64,000 nt of DNA, from assembly GCF_005938625.1 (NCBI RefSeq), contig NZ_VCNJ01000057.1:42660-106659 (forward strand), in the 5' to 3' direction. This stretch comes from Pseudomonas fluorescens. Its GTDB lineage: Bacteria; Pseudomonadota; Gammaproteobacteria; Pseudomonadales; Pseudomonadaceae. Made by a program: the position numbers and the translations under genes. Positions 53,368-61,977 of this stretch are shown here, in pieces (within the stretch, counting starts at the first letter, position 1; the number at the start of each line of letters is the position of its first letter). The notes under the pieces are model-generated. The model saw only the letters and a program-made list of their open reading frames with translations. It made no database searches and was not told the origin of the DNA.

Positions 53368-54666
53368 TCAGGGATGCGCCGGCACCGGGCGTGGCGCAGC
53401 GGCTTGGGGCACGACGCGATCACTGGCGCCGGGCTTGAGAAAAATCGTCAGCACCACTGACAGCAGCAACGCGCCGCTCATCAACAGGTACGAAGCACCG
53501 GGCGAACCGGTGGAACTGTTCAGGTAACCGACCAGGTACGAGCCGCCGAACGAGCCGAGCGCACCCATACTGTTGATCAGCGCCATCGCGCCACCGGCGA
53601 CGTTGGCCGGGAGAATTTCCGGGACGATGGCAAAGAACGGCCCGTAAGGCGCGTACATGCAGGCGCCAGCAATCACCAGCAATGTGTACGACCACCAGAA
53701 GTGCTCAGCGCCCAGTGCGTAAGAGCCGTAGAACGCAATTGACGCGATCAGCAGCGGTGGCCAGACGAAGCGTTTGCGCTTCTGCAACTTGTCCGAACCC
53801 CACGACACCACGAGCATGCCGATCACCGCCGCCAGGTACGGCAGCGCCGACAGCCAACCGGCTTCGATCATGTCCATTTGCGCACCGGCCTTGAGAATCG
53901 ACGGCAGCCACAACACGAAGCCATAGACGCCGATGCTCCAGCAGAAAAACTGCAGCGCGAGAATGATCACCTTCGGCGAACGGAACGCCTCGGCGTAGTT
54001 CTTCACCGCTTTGATGCCGACCTGCTCAGCGGCCAGAGCGCTTTCCAGATCCTGCTTCTCCTGATCACTCAGCCACTTGGCCTGGGCCGGACGATCATCG
54101 GCCAGACGCCACCAGATAAACGCCCAGATCACCGCCGGCAAGCCTTCAATGATGAACATCCAGCGCCAGCTGAAATGCTGCACCAGATAGCCCGAGACCA
54201 CCGACATCCACAGCATCGTTACCGGGTTGCCGAGGATCAGAAAGGTGTTGGCCCGTGAGCGTTCGGCACGGGTGAACCAGTGGCACAGATACACCAACAT
54301 CGCTGGCATCACCGCCGCTTCGACCACGCCAAGCATGAAGCGGATGACGATCAGCCAATAGGCGTTGGAGACCACGCCGGTCAACGTCGCAAGGCCGCCC
54401 CAAAGGATCAGACTGACGAAGATCAGCTTCTTCACGCTGTGTTTTTGCGCGTAGATCGCGCCCGGCACCTGGAAGAAAAAGTAACCGAGGAAGAACAGCG
54501 CGCCGAGCAGCGATGACAGGCCCGGGGTGATCATCAGGTCGGCCGCCATGCCGGACGCGGCGGCGAAGCCGTAATTGGCACGATCGAGATACGCCAGGCT
54601 GTAGGTGATGAACACGATCGGCATGATGTACCACCAGCGGCGGGTGGCGAGGGTTGCGGTTTTCAT
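53368..54666 (-). CDS. kguT: 2-ketogluconate MFS transporter
   Basis: A 432-residue twelve-helix symporter: WWYIMPIVFITYSLAYLDRANYGFAAASGM at the start (given here in part of the family region), LGYFFFQVPGAIYAQKHSVKK and MLGVVEAAVMPAMLVYLCHWF. AGGAG lies before the ATG. It lies between kguK and kguD, the usual operon position. A repeat element separates it from kguK. Confidence 0.93.
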   Translation of the reverse strand: MKTATLATRRWWYIMPIVFITYSLAYLDRANYGFAAASGMAADLMITPGLSSLLGALFFLGYFFFQVPGAIYAQKHSVKKLIFVSLILWGGLATLTGVVSNAYWLIVIRFMLGVVEAAVMPAMLVYLCHWFTRAERSRANTFLILGNPVTMLWMSVVSGYLVQHFSWRWMFIIEGLPAVIWAFIWWRLADDRPAQAKWLSDQEKQDLESALAAEQVGIKAVKNYAEAFRSPKVIILALQFFCWSIGVYGFVLWLPSILKAGAQMDMIEAGWLSALPYLAAVIGMLVVSWGSDKLQKRKRFVWPPLLIASIAFYGSYALGAEHFWWSYTLLVIAGACMYAPYGPFFAIVPEILPANVAGGAMALINSMGALGSFGGSYLVGYLNSSTGSPGASYLLMSGALLLSVVLTIFLKPGASDRVVPQAAAPRPVPAHP

Positions 54667-54717
54667 GGTCTTGCTCCTGAGCTTGTTGTTTTTGTCGCAG
54701 CAGGTTCAAACAACTTC

Positions 54718-54818
54718 TCGTTCCCACGCTCTGCGTGGGAACGCCTCTAAGGACGCTCCGCGTCCTCTGTGACGCGGAGCGTCACGGTATGCATTCCCAC
54801 GCTGGAGCGTGGGAACGA
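54718..54818. repeat. GTTCCCACGC-family repeat between kguK and kguT
   Basis: Starts TCGTTCCCACGCTC at 54718 and ends GAGCGTGGGAACGA at 54818, with inner arms GGACGCTCCGCG and GACGCGGAGCGTC. It overlaps the kguK 3' end (from about 54818 down to 54747). Confidence 0.88.
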
Positions 54819-55745
54819 TCGATCAAGTTCTGCCCGGGTCGGCAACCCCTCCATATCCCCGCGACTCTGCACCGCGCGACTGCCAATCCAGTTCGCCCGC
54901 TGCACCGACTCGGCAAAACTCTGCTGCTCAAGCAGGGCACTGATCATCCCCACCGCAAAACCATCACCGGCACCAACCGTGTCGACGACATTGGTCACCG
55001 GCACACCAGCGACAAATCCCGACGCCAGATGCGTTCGGTAATAAGCACCTTCAGGCCCGAGTTTGATCGCCACGGCTTCGGCACCCTGATCGAGATAAAA
55101 CGCCGCAATGTCCGCCGGGTCTTCGAAACCGGTGAGCAAACGACCTTCGCTCAACCCCGGCAACACCCAATGAGCGAGGCTGGCGAGGCGGTTGATCTCG
55201 CTGATCATCTCGCGCTCGCTGGCCCACAGGCTCGGGCGCAGATTAGGGTCGAACGAGACGCTACGCCCGGCGTTGCGCATGCGCGTCATCAGCTCGAAGG
55301 ACATCTCCCGCGCCGAGGCCGACAGCGCCGGCGGAATGCCTGTGGCGTGCAGGTGACGGGCGCTCAGCAGACTTGTCGTGATCGCCTGTGGCGACAGATG
55401 ACTGGCCGCCGAACCGCGCCGGAAATACTCGACTTGCGGGTCACTGCCATCGTCGTTGCGCGATTTGAACTGAAAACCGGTCGGGTGCTGTTTATCCACC
55501 TCGACGTGGCTGCAATCCAGACCTTCCTTGATCAAGGTCTCGACCACAAAACGCCCGAGTGAATCATTGCCAACGCGGCTGAGCCAGGCGACGTTGAAAC
55601 CCAGGCGCGACAGCCCGATCGCGACATTGCTGTCGGCCCCGGCGATACGCTTGTGAAAGTGCTCGACCGCCGCCAGATCACCGGTCTGCTCGGCGACCAG
55701 CATCGCCATGGTTTCGCCGAACGAAAGAATATCGATCTCAGACAT
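54747..55745 (-). CDS. kguK: 2-ketogluconokinase (PfkB family)
   Basis: A 332-residue sugar kinase. IAGADSNVAIGLSRLGF, SFDPNLRPSLWAS, ADWVLPG-like AHWVLPGLSEGRLL and the C-terminal anion hole VVDTVGAGDGFAVGMISALL (Asp as base) are visible. It phosphorylates 2-ketogluconate at O6. The frame overlaps kguE by eight bases. Its last 25 or so residues (RSFPRSSVGMHTVTLRVTED) are encoded by a repeat element, so the native stop was likely replaced. Confidence 0.94.
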   Translation of the reverse strand: MSEIDILSFGETMAMLVAEQTGDLAAVEHFHKRIAGADSNVAIGLSRLGFNVAWLSRVGNDSLGRFVVETLIKEGLDCSHVEVDKQHPTGFQFKSRNDDGSDPQVEYFRRGSAASHLSPQAITTSLLSARHLHATGIPPALSASAREMSFELMTRMRNAGRSVSFDPNLRPSLWASEREMISEINRLASLAHWVLPGLSEGRLLTGFEDPADIAAFYLDQGAEAVAIKLGPEGAYYRTHLASGFVAGVPVTNVVDTVGAGDGFAVGMISALLEQQSFAESVQRANWIGSRAVQSRGDMEGLPTRAELDRSFPRSSVGMHTVTLRVTEDAERP

Positions 55746-56520
55746 GAGCAGGCTCCAGACGCGATTGGCCGAGGCGGGCGAGGGCGGCGACGTGCTCGGT
55801 GGTCAGTTGCACCAGGTCATCGCCCTGCAACGGGTATTCGGCCGCGCGCATAACGCCTTGGGCCATGTGCCGCAGCAGTTGTTCCCACAGATGCAGGTCA
55901 CTGACCGTCGGTGGCACCGCCACCAGTTTGCCGTCCGGCCGGCGGGCCACGGCTTTGCAATGCACGTAACCGACGTGGCGGCCCAACAGGCGCGCAGCGT
56001 TGGCGGCGGACTGGTCTTGCCACTGCCAGTTACCGATGTCGAAGGTCATCTTGATCGGCAAGTTGTGCTGCTCGACGGCGGCGAAGAAGCGCTGAAACGG
56101 CTCGATGCGACCGCCGTGCAAAGTCTGGTCGTTCTCCACCAGCAACTGCACCGGGCTGAGCTTCAAGCGTTCGGCCAGGGCTTGCAGATCGTTGGTGTCG
56201 GTGAAGTAGCCGAGAGAAACCTTGAGCCACTTTGAGCCGAACGCTTCGGCCTGTTGCAGCGCGGTGATCAACTCGGGATTCGGCTGCGCCTGACCGGCCA
56301 GCCACAGTTCGGTGGGTGAGGAATAGATGCTGAGCAGGCCCAGCGCTTGGGTGGCCTGCGCCAGTTGCGCGGGGTCTTCACGTGTCAGCAACTCCTCGCG
56401 CCATTCGATGCGGTTCGCTCCGGCGGCAGCCAGAACATCGATAAAAGAATCCTGCCCGCGCTGACGCACAAGCTCGGCGCCGTAGCTGGACAAACTGATG
56501 GAAACGGCGGGTTTATTCAT
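55738..56520 (-). CDS. kguE: KguE, xylose-isomerase-like TIM-barrel protein
   Basis: A 260-residue sugar phosphate isomerase/epimerase-type protein: IEWREELLTRED, LLVENDQTLHGG, MTFDIGNWQWQDQSA and VGYVHCKAVAR hold the acidic and His metal ligands. It is the first gene of the 2-ketogluconate operon; its biochemical role is not settled. A perfect PtxS operator lies 14 bases before the ATG, next to GAGGTC. Confidence 0.92.
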   Translation of the reverse strand: MNKPAVSISLSSYGAELVRQRGQDSFIDVLAAAGANRIEWREELLTREDPAQLAQATQALGLLSIYSSPTELWLAGQAQPNPELITALQQAEAFGSKWLKVSLGYFTDTNDLQALAERLKLSPVQLLVENDQTLHGGRIEPFQRFFAAVEQHNLPIKMTFDIGNWQWQDQSAANAARLLGRHVGYVHCKAVARRPDGKLVAVPPTVSDLHLWEQLLRHMAQGVMRAAEYPLQGDDLVQLTTEHVAALARLGQSRLEPAHV

Positions 56521-56533
56521 TGTTATTGACCTC

Positions 56534-56547
56534 TGAAACCGGTTTCA
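56534..56547. promoter_or_regulatory. PtxS operator upstream of kguE
   Basis: TGAAACCGGTTTCA, a perfect 14-bp palindrome identical to the published PtxS site. It overlaps the kguE leader, so PtxS would repress the operon until 2-ketogluconate binds. Confidence 0.93.
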
Positions 56548-56596
56548 TTTTTGTTCAAAAAAATATCAGTGAAGGAGGGTTTGTTCTTGCGGGCCT

Positions 56597-56663
56597 CTTC
56601 GCGAGCAAGCTCGCTCCCACAATGGAATGCGATCAACCTGTGGGAGCGAGCTTGCTCGCGAAG
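56597..56663. repeat. REPIN between ptxS and kguE
   Basis: Perfect 25-base arms (56597-56621 and 56639-56663), containing CGCGAGCAAGCTCGCTCCCA, with a 17-base centre. Lies 9 bases after the ptxS stop, in front of the kguE promoter region. Confidence 0.9.
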
Positions 56664-56671
56664 GCGTCAGA

Positions 56672-57700
56672 TCAGACACCACCAACTTCACGGGTCGACC
56701 CACGCTCAACCAGCACCGGCGCAAAATCCACCACCCGCGCCACCTCATCATCCCCACGCAAGCGCTTGAGCAAACACTCAAACGCCCGCGCGCCTATCTC
56801 CTGCGTCGGCTGAGCCAGCGCGGTAATCCCGCTGCCCACCAGCGGATACCAATCCAGATCGTCCAGGGCAATCAGCCCGACATCCTCGAACAGCCGACAG
56901 CCAATCTGGCGCAAGGCAGTCGTTGCGGCCAGCGCCGCCACGCCATTGGCGCAAAACAGCGCTTTTGGGCCATTGCCGGGTGTCTTTAAAAAGGTCAGAA
57001 GTTGCGCGTTCAGATCATCGCCGGTTTCCAGCACAGCCCCGGTCACCCCCGAACGCTGCGCAATCTGCGCGTGAAAACTGTTGACCCGCTCGATCCGTGA
57101 ACTGGTGCCGTCATAGGGTTCAGTCACCAGCACCAGATCCCGGTAACCGCGCTGCTGCAGATGCGTCAGCGCCATCTCCACCGCTTGCGGGTTGTTTAGC
57201 CCAACCATGTCGCTGACGAGCCCGTCGACCTTGCGATCCACCAGCACCAGCGGCATCTCGCGGCGCAGCTCGTGCAACTCGTCACGGTGATGGCCCAGCG
57301 TGTTCACGATCAGCCCTTCGATGTTGTAGGAGCGCAACAGCGCCAGGTGCTGGCGCTCCTGCTCGTCATCGCGGTCGGTGTTGCACACCACCAGGCTGTA
57401 GCCGTGCGCCCGGCAAGCGGTTTCCACCCCGTGCATCACGGCAATCGAATAAGGGTTGCGGATGTCGGCGACGAGCATGCCGATCAGGCGCGTGCGCCCG
57501 CGTTTCAGGCCGCGAGCCATCTGGTTGGGGCGGTAACCGAGTTCGGCGATGGCTTGCTCGATGCGCTGGGCAATTGCATCGGAGAGCAGGGCGCGATCAT
57601 CGCCGATGAAGCGCGACACGCTGGCCTTGGACACGCCGGCGTGTTCGGCGACGTCGAGCATGGTCACGCGGCTGCGCTGGGCGGTGGAAAAGTCGTTCAT
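56672..57700 (-). CDS. ptxS: LacI-family repressor PtxS
   Basis: A 342-residue repressor. Helix-turn-helix VTMLDVAEHAGVSKASVSRF with the hinge helix (PNQMARGLKRGRT); periplasmic-binding-like core (LIGMLVADIRNPYSIAVMHG, GLIVNTLGHH, IALDDLDWYPLV). ATG 57700 is preferred to the GTG one codon upstream. An operator copy lies 40 bases upstream, so autoregulation is expected. Adjacent to the kgu operon on the same strand. Confidence 0.94.
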   Translation of the reverse strand: MNDFSTAQRSRVTMLDVAEHAGVSKASVSRFIGDDRALLSDAIAQRIEQAIAELGYRPNQMARGLKRGRTRLIGMLVADIRNPYSIAVMHGVETACRAHGYSLVVCNTDRDDEQERQHLALLRSYNIEGLIVNTLGHHRDELHELRREMPLVLVDRKVDGLVSDMVGLNNPQAVEMALTHLQQRGYRDLVLVTEPYDGTSSRIERVNSFHAQIAQRSGVTGAVLETGDDLNAQLLTFLKTPGNGPKALFCANGVAALAATTALRQIGCRLFEDVGLIALDDLDWYPLVGSGITALAQPTQEIGARAFECLLKRLRGDDEVARVVDFAPVLVERGSTREVGGV

Positions 57701-57739
57701 CACAGTAGTTCTTGTTTTTGGATTGATTTTCGAAGTGGC

Positions 57740-57753
57740 TGAAACCGGTTTCA
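57740..57753. promoter_or_regulatory. PtxS operator upstream of ptxS
   Basis: A second exact TGAAACCGGTTTCA palindrome, 40 bases before the ptxS start codon. Supports negative autoregulation. Confidence 0.93.
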
Positions 57754-57843
57754 GATAACACCAAACCTCCTATCTTCGTCAAGACGCACCTGTTGCTGGC
57801 AGAGGTATACAACCGGCGAATTCCCGACGAGCGGTCGCTTCCC

Positions 57844-57859
57844 CTGTCAGATCTGACAG
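57844..57859. promoter_or_regulatory. 16-bp perfect palindrome ahead of the accessory genes
   Basis: CTGTCAGATCTGACAG is a perfect palindrome, 74 bases before the start of the 268-residue unknown gene and followed by TAGGCGGAA. It could be an operator or part of a promoter. I have no regulator to assign. Confidence 0.5.
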
Positions 57860-57932
57860 TAGGCGGAACTCATTTTGAAGCGCCTAATGAAATTCATTGC
57901 TGTTGCAAACCGATTCAAGTCAGGTACGTCAA

Positions 57933-58739
57933 ATGACCGATCAAAAAACAACAAACCCAGCGGCTAGCAGAGGCACTGATCCCATTGGTGTGTTTGATTA
58001 TGACCCCCCAGTAGTTATTGAAGTCGATGCAAGTGGAGTCATTCTTCCCATTGCCCATCAGAATGGTTTGACCGTCATAGTACCGAGATGGCCTTTTCCG
58101 GCTCCTGTTGGATCACCGAATTTTCTTTATATCTATTTAGATGAGAAAGAGGTCTTTCAGCAAAATTATCCAAGCCCACTGACCGAGCCAGATTATCGGC
58201 CGATCATTGCACCCGAGTTCTTCGCAGTTGATGGGACGTACCGCCTGCATTACGAAACCATCACAGACGGGAATCCCGCTTACTCAGGTGACAAATTTCT
58301 TATCGTTAGACGCAAACCACCTGTTGTATTGGATGAGCCCGTTTTTCCCAGTGCAAATATATGGGGGTATTTGAACTGCACATCGACTCCGTTGCTATGG
58401 GAAAGAGTGATCGTGCGTATTCCAGTTCCTACTTCGATTGAGTGGCGTGAAGATGATGAAGTGCGTTTAGGGTGGGTCGGGTATGCAAGTTTGAACGGTT
58501 CCGGTCCAGCGTTGTTTACCCACGAACTGAAGAAGACATTAATCCGCCAAGAGGTGGTGACAGGATTTGATTTTTGGATAGTCGACTATGAGCAATATGT
58601 AAAGCCTTTGGAAAAAAATGCTTCGGCGTTGGCGGTCTATTCGATATTTCGTAATGGTGTGCCTATTGCGGCTTCCTCTCCAGGGCTGGTTAAGATCGAC
58701 AGGAAGATTCCTGGAGAAGATTACGCTTGTGGTCCTTGA
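57933..58739 (+). CDS. unknown protein, accessory region
   Basis: A 268-residue protein without signal peptide or membrane helix. The N-terminus is MTDQKTTNPAASRGTDPIG, then several beta-rich blocks (NGLTVIVPRWPF, PNFLYIYLDEKEV, GTYRLHYETIT, DKFLIVRRKPP). This suggests one or two Ig-like modules related to the next gene and to the fragment at the left edge. ATG 57933 is chosen over an upstream TTG at 57897. The DNA here is more AT-rich than the core genes. No family recognised. Confidence 0.7.
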   Translation: MTDQKTTNPAASRGTDPIGVFDYDPPVVIEVDASGVILPIAHQNGLTVIVPRWPFPAPVGSPNFLYIYLDEKEVFQQNYPSPLTEPDYRPIIAPEFFAVDGTYRLHYETITDGNPAYSGDKFLIVRRKPPVVLDEPVFPSANIWGYLNCTSTPLLWERVIVRIPVPTSIEWREDDEVRLGWVGYASLNGSGPALFTHELKKTLIRQEVVTGFDFWIVDYEQYVKPLEKNASALAVYSIFRNGVPIAASSPGLVKIDRKIPGEDYACGP

Positions 58740-58823
58740 TTGAGTTGGATAGTAGTTTTGAAACTTGCTTGATTGGGCTGTTTTTTTTGCTGGCATCGTT
58801 CATAAACGGAAGGAGCTGTTAAC

Positions 58824-60974
58824 ATGACAACTGATATTAAGTTAAGTGCTGTACAACAGGTCGCGGAGAACTCTCGGAAAGAACTCAGGCTAAAACGTCT
58901 GAACGCAAATGGCGTTCTGGCCGATTCGCAAAAACCTGTGGTTGTGGGTGTGGCAGATGGTGGAGTAGTGCCTGTTACGATATTGAAAAGCGCCGCGGCA
59001 CAGGCGGGGACTACAACAGTTGCACGCCAGCCCGATCTTCCCATTACGGTTACTGTTTTCGCATGGGAGTTTCCGAGTGACAGAGACGAAGTAGTTATCG
59101 AGGGCTATGCCTTTCAGGAGGGTATCGACGACCCGGATGCTCCTGATAGCTGGGCATGGGTGGAGTGGCTGCGTCAACCGGCCCCCCCTGTTTCCGGCCG
59201 GCCTACTCAATGGAATGTCACGTTGCCTGCGGGCAGGCTCACGGATATTCTCACGACGGGTTCTGCCTCACCTACCCAGTGGAAAATCCAAAGTTCGGGA
59301 CAACTGGACGGCAACCCTCAGTACTCTGAAATCACCACTTGTTTCGTGGATACTTTCGCTCCTTTCCACAACAAGGGCGATGTCCGTGTTCTGGCACCCA
59401 CCCGAGTGGACTTTCCACTGGCTGCGAACGCTAAAATTGATACGGCCTATCTTGAAACCATTCGAACTACCGGGATGGAGTTCACGTTGCCGGTCACAGA
59501 TGGCAAGTGGGATATTAAAGCTACAGATAAATGCTTTATTTACTTGAGCCCAACGCTAAGGCCTACACGTCAGCTCACCCCGACTTTGACTGTTGATCCT
59601 GTACCAGCGGATGGGAAGGTGTCTATCCCGATGCTGGACATCAGTAAACTGGCAAACGGTACCGTGTGGCTGATCATGGCCTATGAAGATGCGGCGGGCA
59701 ATCGTAGTGCAGATATGCTGGCGTATAGTCGAGTCGTTGAGTTTGTTCCCCTTCCTGTACCTGCTGCGCCGATCATCGATGCTGCCAACACTGCCGGCGA
59801 TAACACGATCGACCTTGCCGATGTGCGATTCTATGAACCTAACGGTGTGCCGATCAGGGTTCTGCGCCCTCTGAATACGCAGGACACAGACAAGGCAACC
59901 GTATTTTTCGAGAATTTTGAAACCATAGATCTTGATCCTCCTATTCAAGATTTTGGAACAAATACCGAATTGACCTTCAGGATCAAATGGACTGACTTGA
60001 AAACGATTTACGCCTCTCTTGCTGGAGGTGATCCTGATGTTCGTGAAGTTGGTACGCGCGTGTTGTGGACCTGGATGCGGGGCATCACGCCAAAAGACTC
60101 TCCGGCGGCAACACCCGACCTGGATTTTTCATATCCAGGTGAGGAAAATGTGGATGAACCTGATGAAGTCAATAAATCTCTGGCGAAAGTGCAACTGCGT
60201 GGGGTCGACAAGATTCTCAATACGCTGAACCCGCCTGATCTGATTACAGATCCAGAGGTCATCATTCCATTACCGGCCACCGAACCACTGGGTAACGACG
60301 TTGTTTGTACCTGGTATTACAACGGCATTGCCGTCAATGAGTTTTCACCAGAAGGCCTGACGGAATATAAAAGTACCTTGCCCGCTCAGAGAGTTGTTGA
60401 TGGTGGGCCAGGGGACAAGATCACCTATTGGAGCTTCTCGTATATCGGCGGGATCAACCGTCAACGGTGTCTGGACGAAACGGTGACGGTGACAACTGTC
60501 GCGAAAGAAGTGCCTGAGCCGGTCATTGACAGGTTGTTCGACAACGGCACGATTATCAACTGCCCAACCGTTGGATTCATCCGAGGCGTCAAGCCACCTC
60601 TGCCGTTTTTGACTTTCAGGGTCGCGGCGAATCCTGTTCTGGCTGGCTTGCAAAGCATTACCGCCCATTGGGTCGGGACTACTGATGCTGGGGGGCAATC
60701 GCCAATCGCTGGTACCGAGCAAGATGTGATTATTGCTGTAACCGGAACCGAAGCCACGACGGGCATCACGGGTCAGATCGCGGAATATCTGACCAAGATT
60801 GTACCGATCCAGACGCGCCCGGATCCCTTCCCTGTACCTGCGCCTGCCATTACTTATGCATCACTCAAGTACACGGCGGTATGGACCGATGGCACTCGAG
60901 CTACTTCGAACGCTACGGTGAAGATCGTTTCTCTGGTCAATGGGAACCGTGAGTTCTGTCATGAGGTGAGGTGA
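58824..60974 (+). CDS. large unknown protein with Ig-like character
   Basis: A 716-residue protein starting MTTDIKLSAVQQVAENSRKE after AAGGAG. No signal peptide is visible. Repeated beta-type motifs (VTVFAWEFPSDRDEV, YSEITTCFVDTFAPFHN, IIMAYEDAAGNRSAD-like LIMAYEDAAGNRS, and C-terminal ITYASLKYTAVWTDGTRATS) suggest multiple Ig/fibronectin-like modules of the kind found in large Pseudomonas surface or toxin-linked proteins. Follows the 268-residue gene by 84 bases and ends at a terminator. Function unknown. Confidence 0.72.
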   Translation: MTTDIKLSAVQQVAENSRKELRLKRLNANGVLADSQKPVVVGVADGGVVPVTILKSAAAQAGTTTVARQPDLPITVTVFAWEFPSDRDEVVIEGYAFQEGIDDPDAPDSWAWVEWLRQPAPPVSGRPTQWNVTLPAGRLTDILTTGSASPTQWKIQSSGQLDGNPQYSEITTCFVDTFAPFHNKGDVRVLAPTRVDFPLAANAKIDTAYLETIRTTGMEFTLPVTDGKWDIKATDKCFIYLSPTLRPTRQLTPTLTVDPVPADGKVSIPMLDISKLANGTVWLIMAYEDAAGNRSADMLAYSRVVEFVPLPVPAAPIIDAANTAGDNTIDLADVRFYEPNGVPIRVLRPLNTQDTDKATVFFENFETIDLDPPIQDFGTNTELTFRIKWTDLKTIYASLAGGDPDVREVGTRVLWTWMRGITPKDSPAATPDLDFSYPGEENVDEPDEVNKSLAKVQLRGVDKILNTLNPPDLITDPEVIIPLPATEPLGNDVVCTWYYNGIAVNEFSPEGLTEYKSTLPAQRVVDGGPGDKITYWSFSYIGGINRQRCLDETVTVTTVAKEVPEPVIDRLFDNGTIINCPTVGFIRGVKPPLPFLTFRVAANPVLAGLQSITAHWVGTTDAGGQSPIAGTEQDVIIAVTGTEATTGITGQIAEYLTKIVPIQTRPDPFPVPAPAITYASLKYTAVWTDGTRATSNATVKIVSLVNGNREFCHEVR

Positions 60975-61007
60975 CTAGAGGGAGAGTCAAGAGAACCGGG
61001 TCTGATT

Positions 61008-61048
61008 AAACGGGAGGCATGAGAAATGCCTTCCCGTTTGGTTTTTTC
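61008..61048 (+). terminator. intrinsic terminator after the 716-residue gene
   Basis: AAACGGGAGGCA (61008-61019) pairs with TGCCTTCCCGTTT (61027-61039, one bulge) and is followed by TTTTTT. Confidence 0.85.
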
Positions 61049-61200
61049 AACGGCGCAGATTTTTCTTTCAGCAGTTAAGGATTAGTCCTACAGAAAAGCG
61101 AGAACTTGGTCTGTAGTCTTCCGGCCATTCTGAGGGAGGAAACTTTAATGGGAAGCCCCCAAAGTTATCCTTATAGATTTATTTTCGGGTGGTAATTCTC

Positions 61201-61977
61201 ATGCCTTTGCATTGTTTTGACAAAAAGCTGATGGCGGGTCGTGCAGGAAAATTCTGGTTTCTCGCTTTTTCCGTATTGTCCACATCGATGGCTCATGCTC
61301 GCGCCATCATCACCGATGAAACGATCAATAACGGTGCGCCAGTGGAGGACTTTATTATTGGTCAGGGTGCTACGTTGACCGTGAATAATGCTGAGACATT
61401 AAATATTTCTTCGAATGCTTCAAAGCTGGTTGTTAATGCCGGAACCTTGCAAGATATTCGAGCAACTAACGGTTCGACAGTGACGCTTGATCGTGCCACG
61501 GTCACGGCGCGTGCAAATCAGCCGGCTGTCACCATTACCAACTCAACCGCTGTCATCACAAACAGCACGATTACCAGTGATACCACTGGGCTGCAGGTTG
61601 GGCGTATACCTAACGCGCCTCGTGAGACAGTGGTGTCCCTGATTGGAACTACGGTTACCGGCGGTATAGAAGCAGCGGTCGTCAGCGCGCAAACTACACT
61701 TAACCTGACCCGTTCGGATCTGATTTCCAATGGCGCCAATGGTTATGGCTTACGCTTGGCCAGCGGAGATGTCTTTGCACAAGGCGGTAGTATTGTCGGT
61801 GGAATGAATGGCATTTTGTTGAGCGGGGATAATTTTGTTGATCGTGCCAATACCCTGGTATTGGATGGCACGCGCGTATCGGGAGGCAGCGGTGCCGCCA
61901 TTGCTGTCGATAGTGCAGGGCGTTCGATTGTCACTAACGTACACGTGCGCAATGGCGCCGAGAAAAAATGTCTGTGA
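61201..61977 (+). pseudogene. truncated autotransporter passenger (N-terminal remnant)
   Basis: A 258-residue frame with a signal-like N-terminus (FWFLAFSVLSTSMAHARA) followed by a parallel beta-helix passenger pattern: ATLTVNNAETLNISSNASKL, GSTVTLDRATVTARA, STAVITNSTITSDTTGLQVG and TLVLDGTRVSGGSGAAIAVD. Such sequences begin pertactin-like autotransporters, which run on for several hundred residues to an outer-membrane barrel. Here it ends abruptly as HVRNGAEKKCL, where a different gene (traN) begins in another frame at 61968. No barrel is present, so the product cannot be a working autotransporter. Start ATG 61201 has GGGTGG upstream. Confidence 0.75.
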
